A stretch of 64,000 nt of DNA from Flavobacteriaceae bacterium S0862 (GTDB lineage Bacteria; Bacteroidota; Bacteroidia; Flavobacteriales; Flavobacteriaceae): assembly GCA_023015825.1 (NCBI GenBank), contig JALKAW010000002.1, positions 1-64,000 on the forward strand. The letters run 5' to 3'. The notes under the pieces were generated by a model. The model searched no databases. It was given only the letters and a program-made list of their open reading frames with translations, and was not told the DNA's origin. This document shows positions 9,067 to 16,263 of the stretch, in pieces. Positions within the stretch are counted from its first letter, which is position 1; each line of letters starts with the position of its first letter. Both the position numbers and the translations under genes were made by a program.

Positions 9067-9741
9067 TTAGTTACGAGATAATATCTCGTCAATCATTCCA
9101 TATTCTAAAGCTTTATCTGCTTTCATCCAGTAATCACGATCACTATCCTTATAGACTTTGTCGTAATCTTGACCCGAGTGCTTACTTATTATTTTATACA
9201 ACTCTTCTTTAAGTATCAATATTTCACGTGCTGTAATTTCAATATCACTTGCTTGTCCTTGCGCACCACCTAAAGGTTGATGAATCATGACTCTACTGTG
9301 TGTTAATCCACTACGTTTTCCTTTTTCTCCGGCACATAATAATACGGCTCCCATTGAAGCAGCCATTCCTGTACAAATAGTTGCTACATCTGGTTTAATT
9401 AACTGCATGGTATCGTAAATTCCTAAACCAGCATACACACTTCCACCTGGAGAGTTAACATATATTTGAATATCTTTTGAAGAATCTGTACTCTCTAAAA
9501 ATAATAATTGTGCTTGAATAATGTTTGCTACTTGGTCGTTAATTGCAGTTCCCATAAAAATGATACGATCCATCATTAACCTTGAAAATACATCAAAAAT
9601 AGCAATGTTCATTTGACGTTCTTCAATAATATTTGGTGTTAAATTAGTTGGGTACATACTACTAATAATTTTGTTGTAATATGTACTGCTAATACCTTGA
9701 TCTTTTATAGCGAATTTTTCGAATTCTTTTCCGTAATCCAT
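9067..9741 (-). CDS. clpP: ATP-dependent Clp protease proteolytic subunit ClpP
   Basis: A 224-residue serine peptidase that forms the double-heptamer chamber of ClpXP. The catalytic triad is visible: Ser129 in GMAASMGA, His154 in VMIHQPLGG and Asp203 in DRDYW. The oxyanion stretch NSPGGSVYAG is also present. The N-terminus is about 30 residues longer than in E. coli and may be processed, since ClpP proteins are usually cleaved before the first strand. It is first in a two-gene operon with clpX; tig lies upstream but is cut off by a terminator. Confidence 0.98.
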   Translation of the reverse strand: MDYGKEFEKFAIKDQGISSTYYNKIISSMYPTNLTPNIIEERQMNIAIFDVFSRLMMDRIIFMGTAINDQVANIIQAQLLFLESTDSSKDIQIYVNSPGGSVYAGLGIYDTMQLIKPDVATICTGMAASMGAVLLCAGEKGKRSGLTHSRVMIHQPLGGAQGQASDIEITAREILILKEELYKIISKHSGQDYDKVYKDSDRDYWMKADKALEYGMIDEILSRN

Positions 9742-9770
9742 AGTTGTTTTTTATAATATAATTGATAATA

Positions 9771-9802
9771 AAAAAAGCGTTGAATCCTAAAGAATTCAAC
9801 GC
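9771..9802 (-). terminator. Terminator between tig and clpP
   Basis: A 9-bp stem (9777-9785 with 9794-9802) with an 8-base loop. On the minus strand it is followed by six Ts. It lies 24 bases beyond the tig stop codon and so uncouples tig from clpPX at least partly. Confidence 0.85.
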
Positions 9803-9825
9803 CTAAATATAGTGAATTTTTAAAA

Positions 9826-11151
9826 CTATGAACCGTAAACTTCCTTAACAAATTTGTCGTAAGACAATTCTTTAGTTTTAAGATTTGCATTTTCTTTATA
9901 GAAAGCTAATAGTTTTTGACTTGTTAATTGTTCGGACAAACGCTTAACTTCATCTTGATTTGATAGTATTCTAGCAGAAATATCATCTAACTCTTTTTCA
10001 GATGGATTCATTTGTCCAAATTGTGCCATTTGACCTTTAATCATTTCGTGCGTGTAAGCTTTTAAATCTTCAAAGTTAATTTGAAGATTATTATCTACTA
10101 TCAACTTGCTTTCAATTAACTGATAGCGCATTGCTTTTTCAGATTTTTCGTATTCTTCTTTAGCTTGTTCCTCATTTAATGGTTCCTCTCCTGCGGTTTG
10201 AATCCATTTTTGTAGAAACTCAGCAGGCAAATCAAATTTTGTACTTTCAACTAGATATTCGGTAACATCATTCAATAATTTTTGATCAGATTGTTGTACA
10301 AACTGCTTTGCAGCATCTTCTTTAATCTTATCTTTTAATTCGGTTACAGAAGTTACAACACCCTTACCAAATAATTTATCGAATAACTCTTGGTCTAAAT
10401 CGGCAAGTTCTCTTGTATTTACTTCGGTAATTGCAAAATCTACATCAATAGCCAATCCATGAGCATCATCGTGAGAGACTTTTAGATAATTCATTAAATC
10501 ATGGTCGTCATTAAATAACCCTTTTGTTTTTAAGGTAATAACGTCACCTACTTTAGCGCCAATAAATTTTTTGGCATTTACCTTTCCTTTTAATTTATCT
10601 AAAGTTAACGTTGTAGTATTATTAATTTCTTTTTCTTCGTTTACAAAAGTTCCTGTGATTTCATCATTTTCTGCAATTTCGTTTTTAGAAATTAACTTAC
10701 CATATTGCTTCTGAATGTTTTCAACTTGGTCATTAATCATTTTATCATCTGCAACAATGTTGTAATGCGTAATGGCTTTTTTTCCTTTAAGCTTCACTTC
10801 GAACTCAGGAGTTAAACCCAGTTCAAACTCAAAAGTAAAATTATCGGCATCCCAATTTAAATCGTCTTGCGCTTTTGGCAACGGATTTCCAAGAACATCA
10901 AGCTTTTCTTCGGTTAAGTATTTATGCAATGCATCTTGAAGTAATTTATTTACCTCATCTACCAATACAGCTTTTCCATATTGCTTTTTTACCATTCCCA
11001 TAGGAACGTGTCCTTTTCTAAAACCTGGAATGTTTGCAGTTTTACGGTAATCAGATAAAATTTTCTCTACCTTATCCGCATAATCGCCTTTTTCAATATC
11101 TACTTTTACTACTGCATTTAATGCATCGATATTTTCTCTTGTAATATTCAT
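9826..11151 (-). CDS. tig: Trigger factor (ribosome-associated chaperone)
   Basis: A 441-residue trigger factor. The N-terminal ribosome-binding domain carries the signature motif GFRKGHVP, which contacts ribosomal protein L23 at the tunnel exit. The central part (about 155-235) is a degenerate FKBP-like region: NDEITGTFV is followed by KFIGAKVGDVITL, and the usual PPIase active-site aromatics are hard to find, as in other Bacteroidetes trigger factors. The C-terminal substrate-binding arms are helical. The order tig-clpP-clpX is conserved widely. A well-formed Bacteroidetes promoter lies just upstream. Confidence 0.95.
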   Translation of the reverse strand: MNITRENIDALNAVVKVDIEKGDYADKVEKILSDYRKTANIPGFRKGHVPMGMVKKQYGKAVLVDEVNKLLQDALHKYLTEEKLDVLGNPLPKAQDDLNWDADNFTFEFELGLTPEFEVKLKGKKAITHYNIVADDKMINDQVENIQKQYGKLISKNEIAENDEITGTFVNEEKEINNTTTLTLDKLKGKVNAKKFIGAKVGDVITLKTKGLFNDDHDLMNYLKVSHDDAHGLAIDVDFAITEVNTRELADLDQELFDKLFGKGVVTSVTELKDKIKEDAAKQFVQQSDQKLLNDVTEYLVESTKFDLPAEFLQKWIQTAGEEPLNEEQAKEEYEKSEKAMRYQLIESKLIVDNNLQINFEDLKAYTHEMIKGQMAQFGQMNPSEKELDDISARILSNQDEVKRLSEQLTSQKLLAFYKENANLKTKELSYDKFVKEVYGS

Positions 11152-11175
11152 TTTTGCCTAAATAAAATTTGGCTG

Positions 11176-11206
11176 CAAAAGTACGATATTTTTGAGATTG
11201 AACAAA
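11176..11206 (-). promoter_or_regulatory. Bacteroidetes-type promoter of tig
   Basis: On the minus strand a -33 element TTTG (11203-11206) is separated by 19 bases from the -7 element TACTTTTG (11176-11183). Both match the consensus TTTG-N19-TAnnTTTG. The -7 box ends 24 bases before the tig ATG. Confidence 0.8.
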
Positions 11207-11230
11207 GTTTTTAATTGACTGAAATTCAGC

Positions 11231-11581
11231 CTATTTTTTATCTTCTTTTAATACAGAATATAAGATGGATTGTAAAAACGAAAGTAACAAGCTAAAAAGA
11301 ATAGCTGTCCATATACTAGACACTTGGAAACCATCAATTAACTTATCAGCCAATAATATAATTAAAGCGTTTACTACTAACAAAAATAACCCCAAGGTTA
11401 GGATGGTAATAGGCAAGGTTAAAATAATTAATATTGGTTTTACCAACACATTTAATATTGCTAAGACTAAAGCAACAATTAAAGGTGTCGTAAAAGTGTC
11501 ATCAAGTGTTACTCCAGGCAATAATTTTGCTAAAATAATTACTGCAATAGCACTTAATACGAGTTTCATTAATAGTTTCAT
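11231..11581 (-). CDS. YvlD/phage-holin-4-superfamily membrane protein
   Basis: A 116-residue protein made almost entirely of four hydrophobic helices (about 4-22, 33-50, 53-76 and 88-110) with GVTLDD and NVLVKPIL between the first two. This is the pattern of the PF04020 family (YvlD). The family name includes phage holin, but members are ordinary chromosomal inner-membrane proteins of unknown role. No phage genes are nearby. It is probably co-oriented with, but separate from, the hydrolase upstream (37-base gap). Confidence 0.8.
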   Translation of the reverse strand: MKLLMKLVLSAIAVIILAKLLPGVTLDDTFTTPLIVALVLAILNVLVKPILIILTLPITILTLGLFLLVVNALIILLADKLIDGFQVSSIWTAILFSLLLSFLQSILYSVLKEDKK

Positions 11582-11618
11582 CTATATTATTTTTTAATTT
11601 GACTCAAGATACAAAATA

Positions 11619-12389
11619 TTAGTTTTCTACTATAAAATCTATAACGCATTGATAAAACTCCTTAGGGTTTTCGGCATGCAACCAATGACCAGCTTTACTC
11701 ACTGTAGAAATTGATGCTTTAGGAAATTGCATTTTTATTAAGTGTTCATCATTAGCTCCAATATATTCCGATCGATCACCACGTAAAAACAACGTATCTC
11801 CATCGAACTTTAAATAAATTGGTAATGCTTCGCCTACTTCAGAGACATTTTTGGTTAATATTTCTAAATTGATTCTTAAACCTAATTTACCTTTTTCTAC
11901 CCAATACAAGTTCTTTAACAAAAACTGCCTTATTCCAAAATTCGAAACATATTTTGAAAGTTGTTTATCTGCTTCTGTTCTTGATTTTATATGATTTAAA
12001 TCTAGCGACCCTAACCCTTCTAAAATTGCATCATGATGTATTGGATAAAAGCGTGGAGAAATATCGGCGACTATTAATTTTTTTACTTTTTCTGGGTATT
12101 TTGCTGCAAATAGCATAGCTGTTTTTCCTCCCATAGAATGACCTAGAAGAATAATATTCCCTAAACCATGATAGTTGCAGTATTTTTTTAGGTCATTAGC
12201 AAGAATATCGTAATCAAAATCTTCATCATGAAAACTTCGTCCATGATTGCGTTGATCTACCAAATGAACCTCATAACCTTGTTCGCTAAATTGTTTACCA
12301 AGGGTTTTCCAGTTGTCCCCCATTCCTAAAAAACCATGAAGGATTACAAATGGTTTTCCCTCTCCTATTATATTAGAGTGCAACAACAT
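11619..12389 (-). CDS. Alpha/beta-fold hydrolase (YbfF-like esterase)
   Basis: A 256-residue cytoplasmic hydrolase. HGFLGMGDNW is the oxyanion motif, GHSMGGK carries the nucleophile Ser85, and AGHWLHAENP carries the final catalytic His. The acid is probably the Asp in RGDRSEYI. The overall order resembles YbfF-type acyl esterases, but the substrate is unknown. Its ATG overlaps the stop codon of pdxJ (TAATG), a typical sign of translational coupling, so the two are expressed together. A link to vitamin B6 metabolism is only suggested by this context. Confidence 0.85.
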   Translation of the reverse strand: MLLHSNIIGEGKPFVILHGFLGMGDNWKTLGKQFSEQGYEVHLVDQRNHGRSFHDEDFDYDILANDLKKYCNYHGLGNIILLGHSMGGKTAMLFAAKYPEKVKKLIVADISPRFYPIHHDAILEGLGSLDLNHIKSRTEADKQLSKYVSNFGIRQFLLKNLYWVEKGKLGLRINLEILTKNVSEVGEALPIYLKFDGDTLFLRGDRSEYIGANDEHLIKMQFPKASISTVSKAGHWLHAENPKEFYQCVIDFIVEN

Positions 12390-13102
12390 TATTTAAGTTT
12401 ATGTAAATACATTTGTACAACGTTTTCTGCTCCTAAATATAAACTTTCGGAAATCAATGCATGTCCAATAGAAACTTCTAAAAGATTTGGTATGTTATCT
12501 TTAAAAAATTTGATGTTTTCTAGTGATAAGTCATGTCCTGCATTTATACCTAATCCTAAATCGTTACATCTAACAGCACATTTTGTATATGGTTCAATAG
12601 CCTTTTTATTCCCTAGGCTGTATTGATGTGCAAAAGCTTCGGTGTATAATTCAATCCTATCTGTTCCAGTTTCCATAGCACCATCCACTTGAGCAATAAC
12701 TGGCTCTAAAAAAATGGAAGTTCTTATACCATTGTTTTTAAATTCCTTAATGATTTCTGCTAAAAACTCTTTATGCTTAATCGTATCCCAACCAGCATTG
12801 CTTGTTATAGCATCTACAGCATCAGGCACTAATGTGACTTGTGTTGGTTTAATGTCTAAAACCATATCGATAAATTTTGGAATGGGATTACCTTCAATAT
12901 TATATTCGGTATAAACAACTGGCTTTAAATCGTAAACATCTTGATATCTAATATGACGCTCGTCTGGACGCGGATGAATGGTCACACCTTCGGCTCCAAA
13001 CTCTTGAACATCTTTGGCAAATTGGACTACATTTGGTGTGTTTCCCCCTCTTGAGTTTCGCAAGGTTGCTATCTTATTAATGTTTACACTTAACTTTGTC
13101 AT
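12389..13102 (-). CDS. pdxJ: Pyridoxine 5'-phosphate synthase
   Basis: A 237-residue TIM-barrel enzyme that condenses 3-amino-2-oxopropyl phosphate with 1-deoxyxylulose 5-phosphate to make pyridoxine 5'-phosphate. Diagnostic segments are SVNINKIATLRNSRG at the N-terminus, GVTIHPRPDERHI (active-site His), FLEPV, and GINAGHDLSLEN. The length matches the family. It is the first gene of an operon with the alpha/beta hydrolase and shares one base with it. Confidence 0.97.
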   Translation of the reverse strand: MTKLSVNINKIATLRNSRGGNTPNVVQFAKDVQEFGAEGVTIHPRPDERHIRYQDVYDLKPVVYTEYNIEGNPIPKFIDMVLDIKPTQVTLVPDAVDAITSNAGWDTIKHKEFLAEIIKEFKNNGIRTSIFLEPVIAQVDGAMETGTDRIELYTEAFAHQYSLGNKKAIEPYTKCAVRCNDLGLGINAGHDLSLENIKFFKDNIPNLLEVSIGHALISESLYLGAENVVQMYLHKLK

Positions 13103-13119
13103 CAGTAAAATTTTAAAGA

Positions 13120-13160
13120 CAAAAATACAAAGTAAGTTACGCTTATTGTACTTATTTTTG
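13120..13160. promoter_or_regulatory. Divergent promoter region between pdxJ and the CBS-domain gene
   Basis: Two back-to-back matches to the -7 box TAnnTTTG are present: TATTTTTG on the minus strand at 13120-13127 (18 bases before the pdxJ ATG) and TATTTTTG on the plus strand at 13153-13160 (31 bases before the next ATG). Neither has a convincing -33 TTTG. Confidence 0.4.
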
Positions 13161-13191
13161 ATTATTTTGCAGTTAATAACAAACCTAAATT

Positions 13192-13848
13192 ATGCCTTTA
13201 AGCGAGTATATTATCAATGATATAAAACCACTAAAAGCCACCAGCAATATTGGTGAAGCGCAAGAGCTTTTTAACCAACTAACATATTCGCATATTCCTA
13301 TTCAAAAAGAAGGAATTTATATTGGATGTCTCTCTGAAACCGATGCACATTGCTTTGATTCGGGTAAACCCATAGCGGAATATTTATATACACTTGAAGG
13401 GTTTTTTGTGCGAAGATCTACGCTTTGGCTGGATGTTTTGGAAGCTTTTGCACAAAAAGACACCAATATCATGCCTGTTTTAAGCGACAATAATGAGTAT
13501 TTAGGATACTATGAGCTTAATGATATTATCTCAATGTTTAATCAAACGCCTTTTTTCTCGGAACCTGGTGGCATTTTGATTATTGAAAAAGGTTATAACG
13601 ATTACTCGTTTAGCGAAATTTGCCAAATTGTCGAATCCAATAACGGAAAACTTTTAGGAACATTTATTTCAAAAACAGAAAATGACATGGTGCAAATAAC
13701 ACTTAAAATTGGAAATACAGGACTAAACGATATTATCCAGAGTTTTAGGCGCTATAGTTATAACATCATTTCTGGTCATGAAGACGATACATTTGTTCAA
13801 AACCTTAAAGATCGCTCGGATTATTTAAACAAATACTTAAACCTGTAA
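13192..13848 (+). CDS. CBS-domain protein
   Basis: A 218-residue soluble protein. Residues 1-115 form a tandem CBS pair (a Bateman module), seen in ATSNIGEAQELFNQLTYSHIPI and in the second half NIMPVLSDNNEYLGYYELNDII. CBS pairs bind adenosine nucleotides in other proteins. Residues 125-200 (GGILIIEKGYNDYS, then IVESNNGKLLGTF) look like an ACT-type ligand-binding domain. It lies 4 bases before nadK, and the pairing suggests it senses adenylate or NAD(P) status, which is inference. AcuB-like names are sometimes given but not justified here. Confidence 0.8.
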   Translation: MPLSEYIINDIKPLKATSNIGEAQELFNQLTYSHIPIQKEGIYIGCLSETDAHCFDSGKPIAEYLYTLEGFFVRRSTLWLDVLEAFAQKDTNIMPVLSDNNEYLGYYELNDIISMFNQTPFFSEPGGILIIEKGYNDYSFSEICQIVESNNGKLLGTFISKTENDMVQITLKIGNTGLNDIIQSFRRYSYNIISGHEDDTFVQNLKDRSDYLNKYLNL

Positions 13849-13852
13849 GTTT

Positions 13853-14737
13853 ATGAAAGTTGCTATATATGGTCAGGTGTATCAAAAAAGCTCATTGATT
13901 CCCATTGAAAGCCTTTTTCAGATTTGTCATAAAAAATCATTTGATGTCTATATTGAAACCTCCTTTTTTAAGTCCATTAAACAAGAAGAAAGCATTCGGG
14001 AAATTATTAAGGACTTTAATACCTTCAAAGAATTAGACAACTCTTTTGATTTATTTATAAGCATTGGTGGCGATGGCACCATATTAAGAGCTGTTACTTA
14101 TGTACGTGATTTAAACATTCCTATTATTGGCATTAATACTGGTCGCTTAGGTTTTTTGGCAACCATCCAAAAAAATAATATAGCAAAAGCCATTAATGAT
14201 ATTGTAAAAGGAAATTATAGAATTTCTGAAAGAAGCCTACTCACTATAAGTACAGACCCTGAAAATGAGTCACTATTTGAGTTTAATGCTGCACTAAATG
14301 AAATTGCCGTAAGTAGAAAAAATACAACCTCTATGATAACGGTTGAAACAAGCTTAAATAATGAATATTTAACCTCGTACTGGGCAGATGGACTTATTAT
14401 TTCAACGCCTACGGGTTCTACAGGCTATTCTTTAAGTTGTGGAGGTCCTGTGATAATGCCTGAATCAGATAGCATTACATTAACACCAATAGCACCACAC
14501 AATTTAAATGCTAGACCATTAGTCATTCAAAACTCTACCGAAATAAAATTAAGAGTAAGCGGAAGAGAAGACAGCTATCTGGTTTCGCTAGACTCAAGAA
14601 TTGCTACTTTAGATAATAATTCAACTGTTATTATAAAATTAGCCGACTTCAAAATTAAAATGATTGAACTAAACAGTGAGAGTTTTTTAAGTACACTTCG
14701 CAATAAACTTCTTTGGGGTGAAGATAAAAGGAATTAG
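13853..14737 (+). CDS. nadK: NAD kinase
   Basis: A 294-residue kinase that makes NADP from NAD and ATP. The signature GGDGT appears in ISIGGDGTILRAV (about residues 70-82). NTGRLGFLAT and the substrate-binding stretch WADGLIISTPTGSTGYSLS follow, then CGGPVIMP. The length is standard. It is coupled to the CBS gene (4-base gap). Confidence 0.97.
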   Translation: MKVAIYGQVYQKSSLIPIESLFQICHKKSFDVYIETSFFKSIKQEESIREIIKDFNTFKELDNSFDLFISIGGDGTILRAVTYVRDLNIPIIGINTGRLGFLATIQKNNIAKAINDIVKGNYRISERSLLTISTDPENESLFEFNAALNEIAVSRKNTTSMITVETSLNNEYLTSYWADGLIISTPTGSTGYSLSCGGPVIMPESDSITLTPIAPHNLNARPLVIQNSTEIKLRVSGREDSYLVSLDSRIATLDNNSTVIIKLADFKIKMIELNSESFLSTLRNKLLWGEDKRN

Positions 14738-14809
14738 GCAATAAATTTTCTTAATTGGTGTTTATCTGTAATACTAAACAACAAATTATAATAGGCTCAT
14801 CTTATTTAT

Positions 14810-14817
14810 TATATTTG
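14810..14817 (+). promoter_or_regulatory. Possible -7 box for the PorG-like/uppS/bamA run
   Basis: TATATTTG matches TAnnTTTG and lies 17 bases before the ATG at 14835. No clear -33 element is seen 19-21 bases upstream. Confidence 0.5.
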
Positions 14818-14834
14818 CAAACTTTTGAACATCT

Positions 14835-15521
14835 ATGAGGTATTTAACCATTTTTATCATGTGCGTTTTAAGCAGTCAATTAAATTATGGCCAAATTTAT
14901 GAGGTTGGTGTTTTTGCTGGTGGTAGTAATTTAATTGGCGATGTAGGTTCAACAAAATATATTGCTCCCAATCAACCAGCGTTTGGAGGCGTTTTTAAAT
15001 GGAATAGAAGTCCTAGACACTCTTACAGGCTGTCTGTGATTTTTTCCGATTTAGATGCACAAGATTACAAATCGGATGATCCTAGGAGGATTGAAAGGGG
15101 TTATTCATTTAATGGAAGTATTCTAGAAGTAGCATTGGGTATGGAATTTACGTTTTTTGATTTTAACCTTCATAATGATGGTAATAAATCTACACCATAC
15201 ATTTATACAGGTGTTTCTTTTACAAAGCATGATAATTATTATTTTAGAAATGGTATTCAAACTTCCGAAAATACATCCAGCTGGACTCCTGGAATCCCAA
15301 TGGCAATAGGTTATAAAACAACAATAACCGATCATATCTTAATCGCTGCCGAAATTGGAGCTCGCTACACATTTTCCGATGAGCTTGACGGTAATTTCCC
15401 CGAAAGACCATCACTTTTCAATTACAGTTTTGGAAATTTAAACAATAATGATTGGTATATGTTTACAGGTATCACTTTAACTTATACCTTTGCACGAAAA
15501 CCCTGTTACTGCGATTTTTAA
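14835..15521 (+). CDS. DUF6089 / PorG-like outer-membrane beta-barrel protein
   Basis: A 228-residue protein with a signal peptide (MRYLTIFIMCVLSSQLNYGQ) and alternating strands typical of an eight-stranded beta-barrel: YEVGVFAGGSNLIGDVG, YRLSVIFSD, ILEVALGMEFTFF. It ends in an aromatic strand (ITLTYTFARKPCYCDF). DUF6089 proteins include relatives of PorG, an outer-membrane part of the T9SS in Porphyromonas. The position before uppS, bamA and ompH is commonly seen in Flavobacteriaceae. The assignment to T9SS is based on this family and context and not on a catalytic motif. Confidence 0.8.
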   Translation: MRYLTIFIMCVLSSQLNYGQIYEVGVFAGGSNLIGDVGSTKYIAPNQPAFGGVFKWNRSPRHSYRLSVIFSDLDAQDYKSDDPRRIERGYSFNGSILEVALGMEFTFFDFNLHNDGNKSTPYIYTGVSFTKHDNYYFRNGIQTSENTSSWTPGIPMAIGYKTTITDHILIAAEIGARYTFSDELDGNFPERPSLFNYSFGNLNNNDWYMFTGITLTYTFARKPCYCDF

Positions 15522-15522
15522 C

Positions 15523-16263
15523 GTGGATAAAAAAGAGCAAATACATATAGACCACCTTCCTCAACATATTGCCATTATTATGGATGGTAACGGTCGTTGG
15601 GCTAAAGAAAAAGGTAAATTACGCTTATTTGGTCACGAAAAAGGAAGTAAAACAGTTAAAGAAATTGTAGAGGGTTCTGCAGAACTTGGTGTTAAATTTT
15701 TAACACTATATGCCTTTTCTACCGAAAACTGGAACAGACCAAAAATTGAAGTTCAAACCCTTATGAAGCTTCTAATTTCATCCTTGAAAAAGGAAATAAA
15801 AACACTTCAAAAAAACAATATAAAACTTAACGCCATAGGAGACCTTAAAGCCTTGCCTTTAAAAGTATATAATGAACTTATGGATGTTATGGAGTTAACA
15901 AAATCTAACAATCGCTTAACCTTAACACTTGCTTTAAGTTATGGTTCTAGGGATGAATTGATGAATACTGTTAAACAAATAAGTATTAAAGTTAAAAATA
16001 ATATAATTTCGCCAGAAAAAATTGATGAATCGGTAATTAATGAGCATCTTTACACGCGAAATTTGCCAGACGTAGATTTATTAATTAGAACTAGTGGCGA
16101 ACAACGTATAAGCAATTTTTTATTATGGCAAATTGCTTATGCCGAATTATATTTTACAAATGTATTTTGGCCAGATTTTACAAAGCAACATTTGCATGAA
16201 GCCATAATAAACTATCAACAAAGAGAAAGACGATTTGGAAAAACGAGTGAACAACTTAGCTAA
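15523..16263 (+). CDS. uppS: Isoprenyl (undecaprenyl diphosphate) synthase
   Basis: A cis-prenyltransferase that builds the C55 lipid carrier for peptidoglycan and surface polysaccharides. The catalytic motif HIAIIMDGNGRWAK includes the Mg-binding Asp. LYAFSTENWNRP and the late RTSGEQRISNFLLWQ and YAELYF motifs are intact. I place the start at the GTG at 15523, two bases after the stop of the PorG-like gene. This gives the usual short N-terminus MDKKEQIHIDHLPQH (246 aa). A longer TTG start at 15490 would add 11 residues that overlap the previous gene and have no family counterpart. Confidence 0.95.
   Translation: MDKKEQIHIDHLPQHIAIIMDGNGRWAKEKGKLRLFGHEKGSKTVKEIVEGSAELGVKFLTLYAFSTENWNRPKIEVQTLMKLLISSLKKEIKTLQKNNIKLNAIGDLKALPLKVYNELMDVMELTKSNNRLTLTLALSYGSRDELMNTVKQISIKVKNNIISPEKIDESVINEHLYTRNLPDVDLLIRTSGEQRISNFLLWQIAYAELYFTNVFWPDFTKQHLHEAIINYQQRERRFGKTSEQLS

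Noticed and set aside
11231-11581. A 'phage holin' annotation as evidence of a prophage
   Set aside because: PF04020 proteins are ordinary membrane proteins. No integrase, structural or lysis genes lie near, and the surrounding genes are housekeeping.
15490-15522. A longer N-terminus for UppS beginning at TTG
   Set aside because: It overlaps the upstream gene, has no family counterpart and is longer than normal; the GTG at 15523 gives the usual N-terminus.
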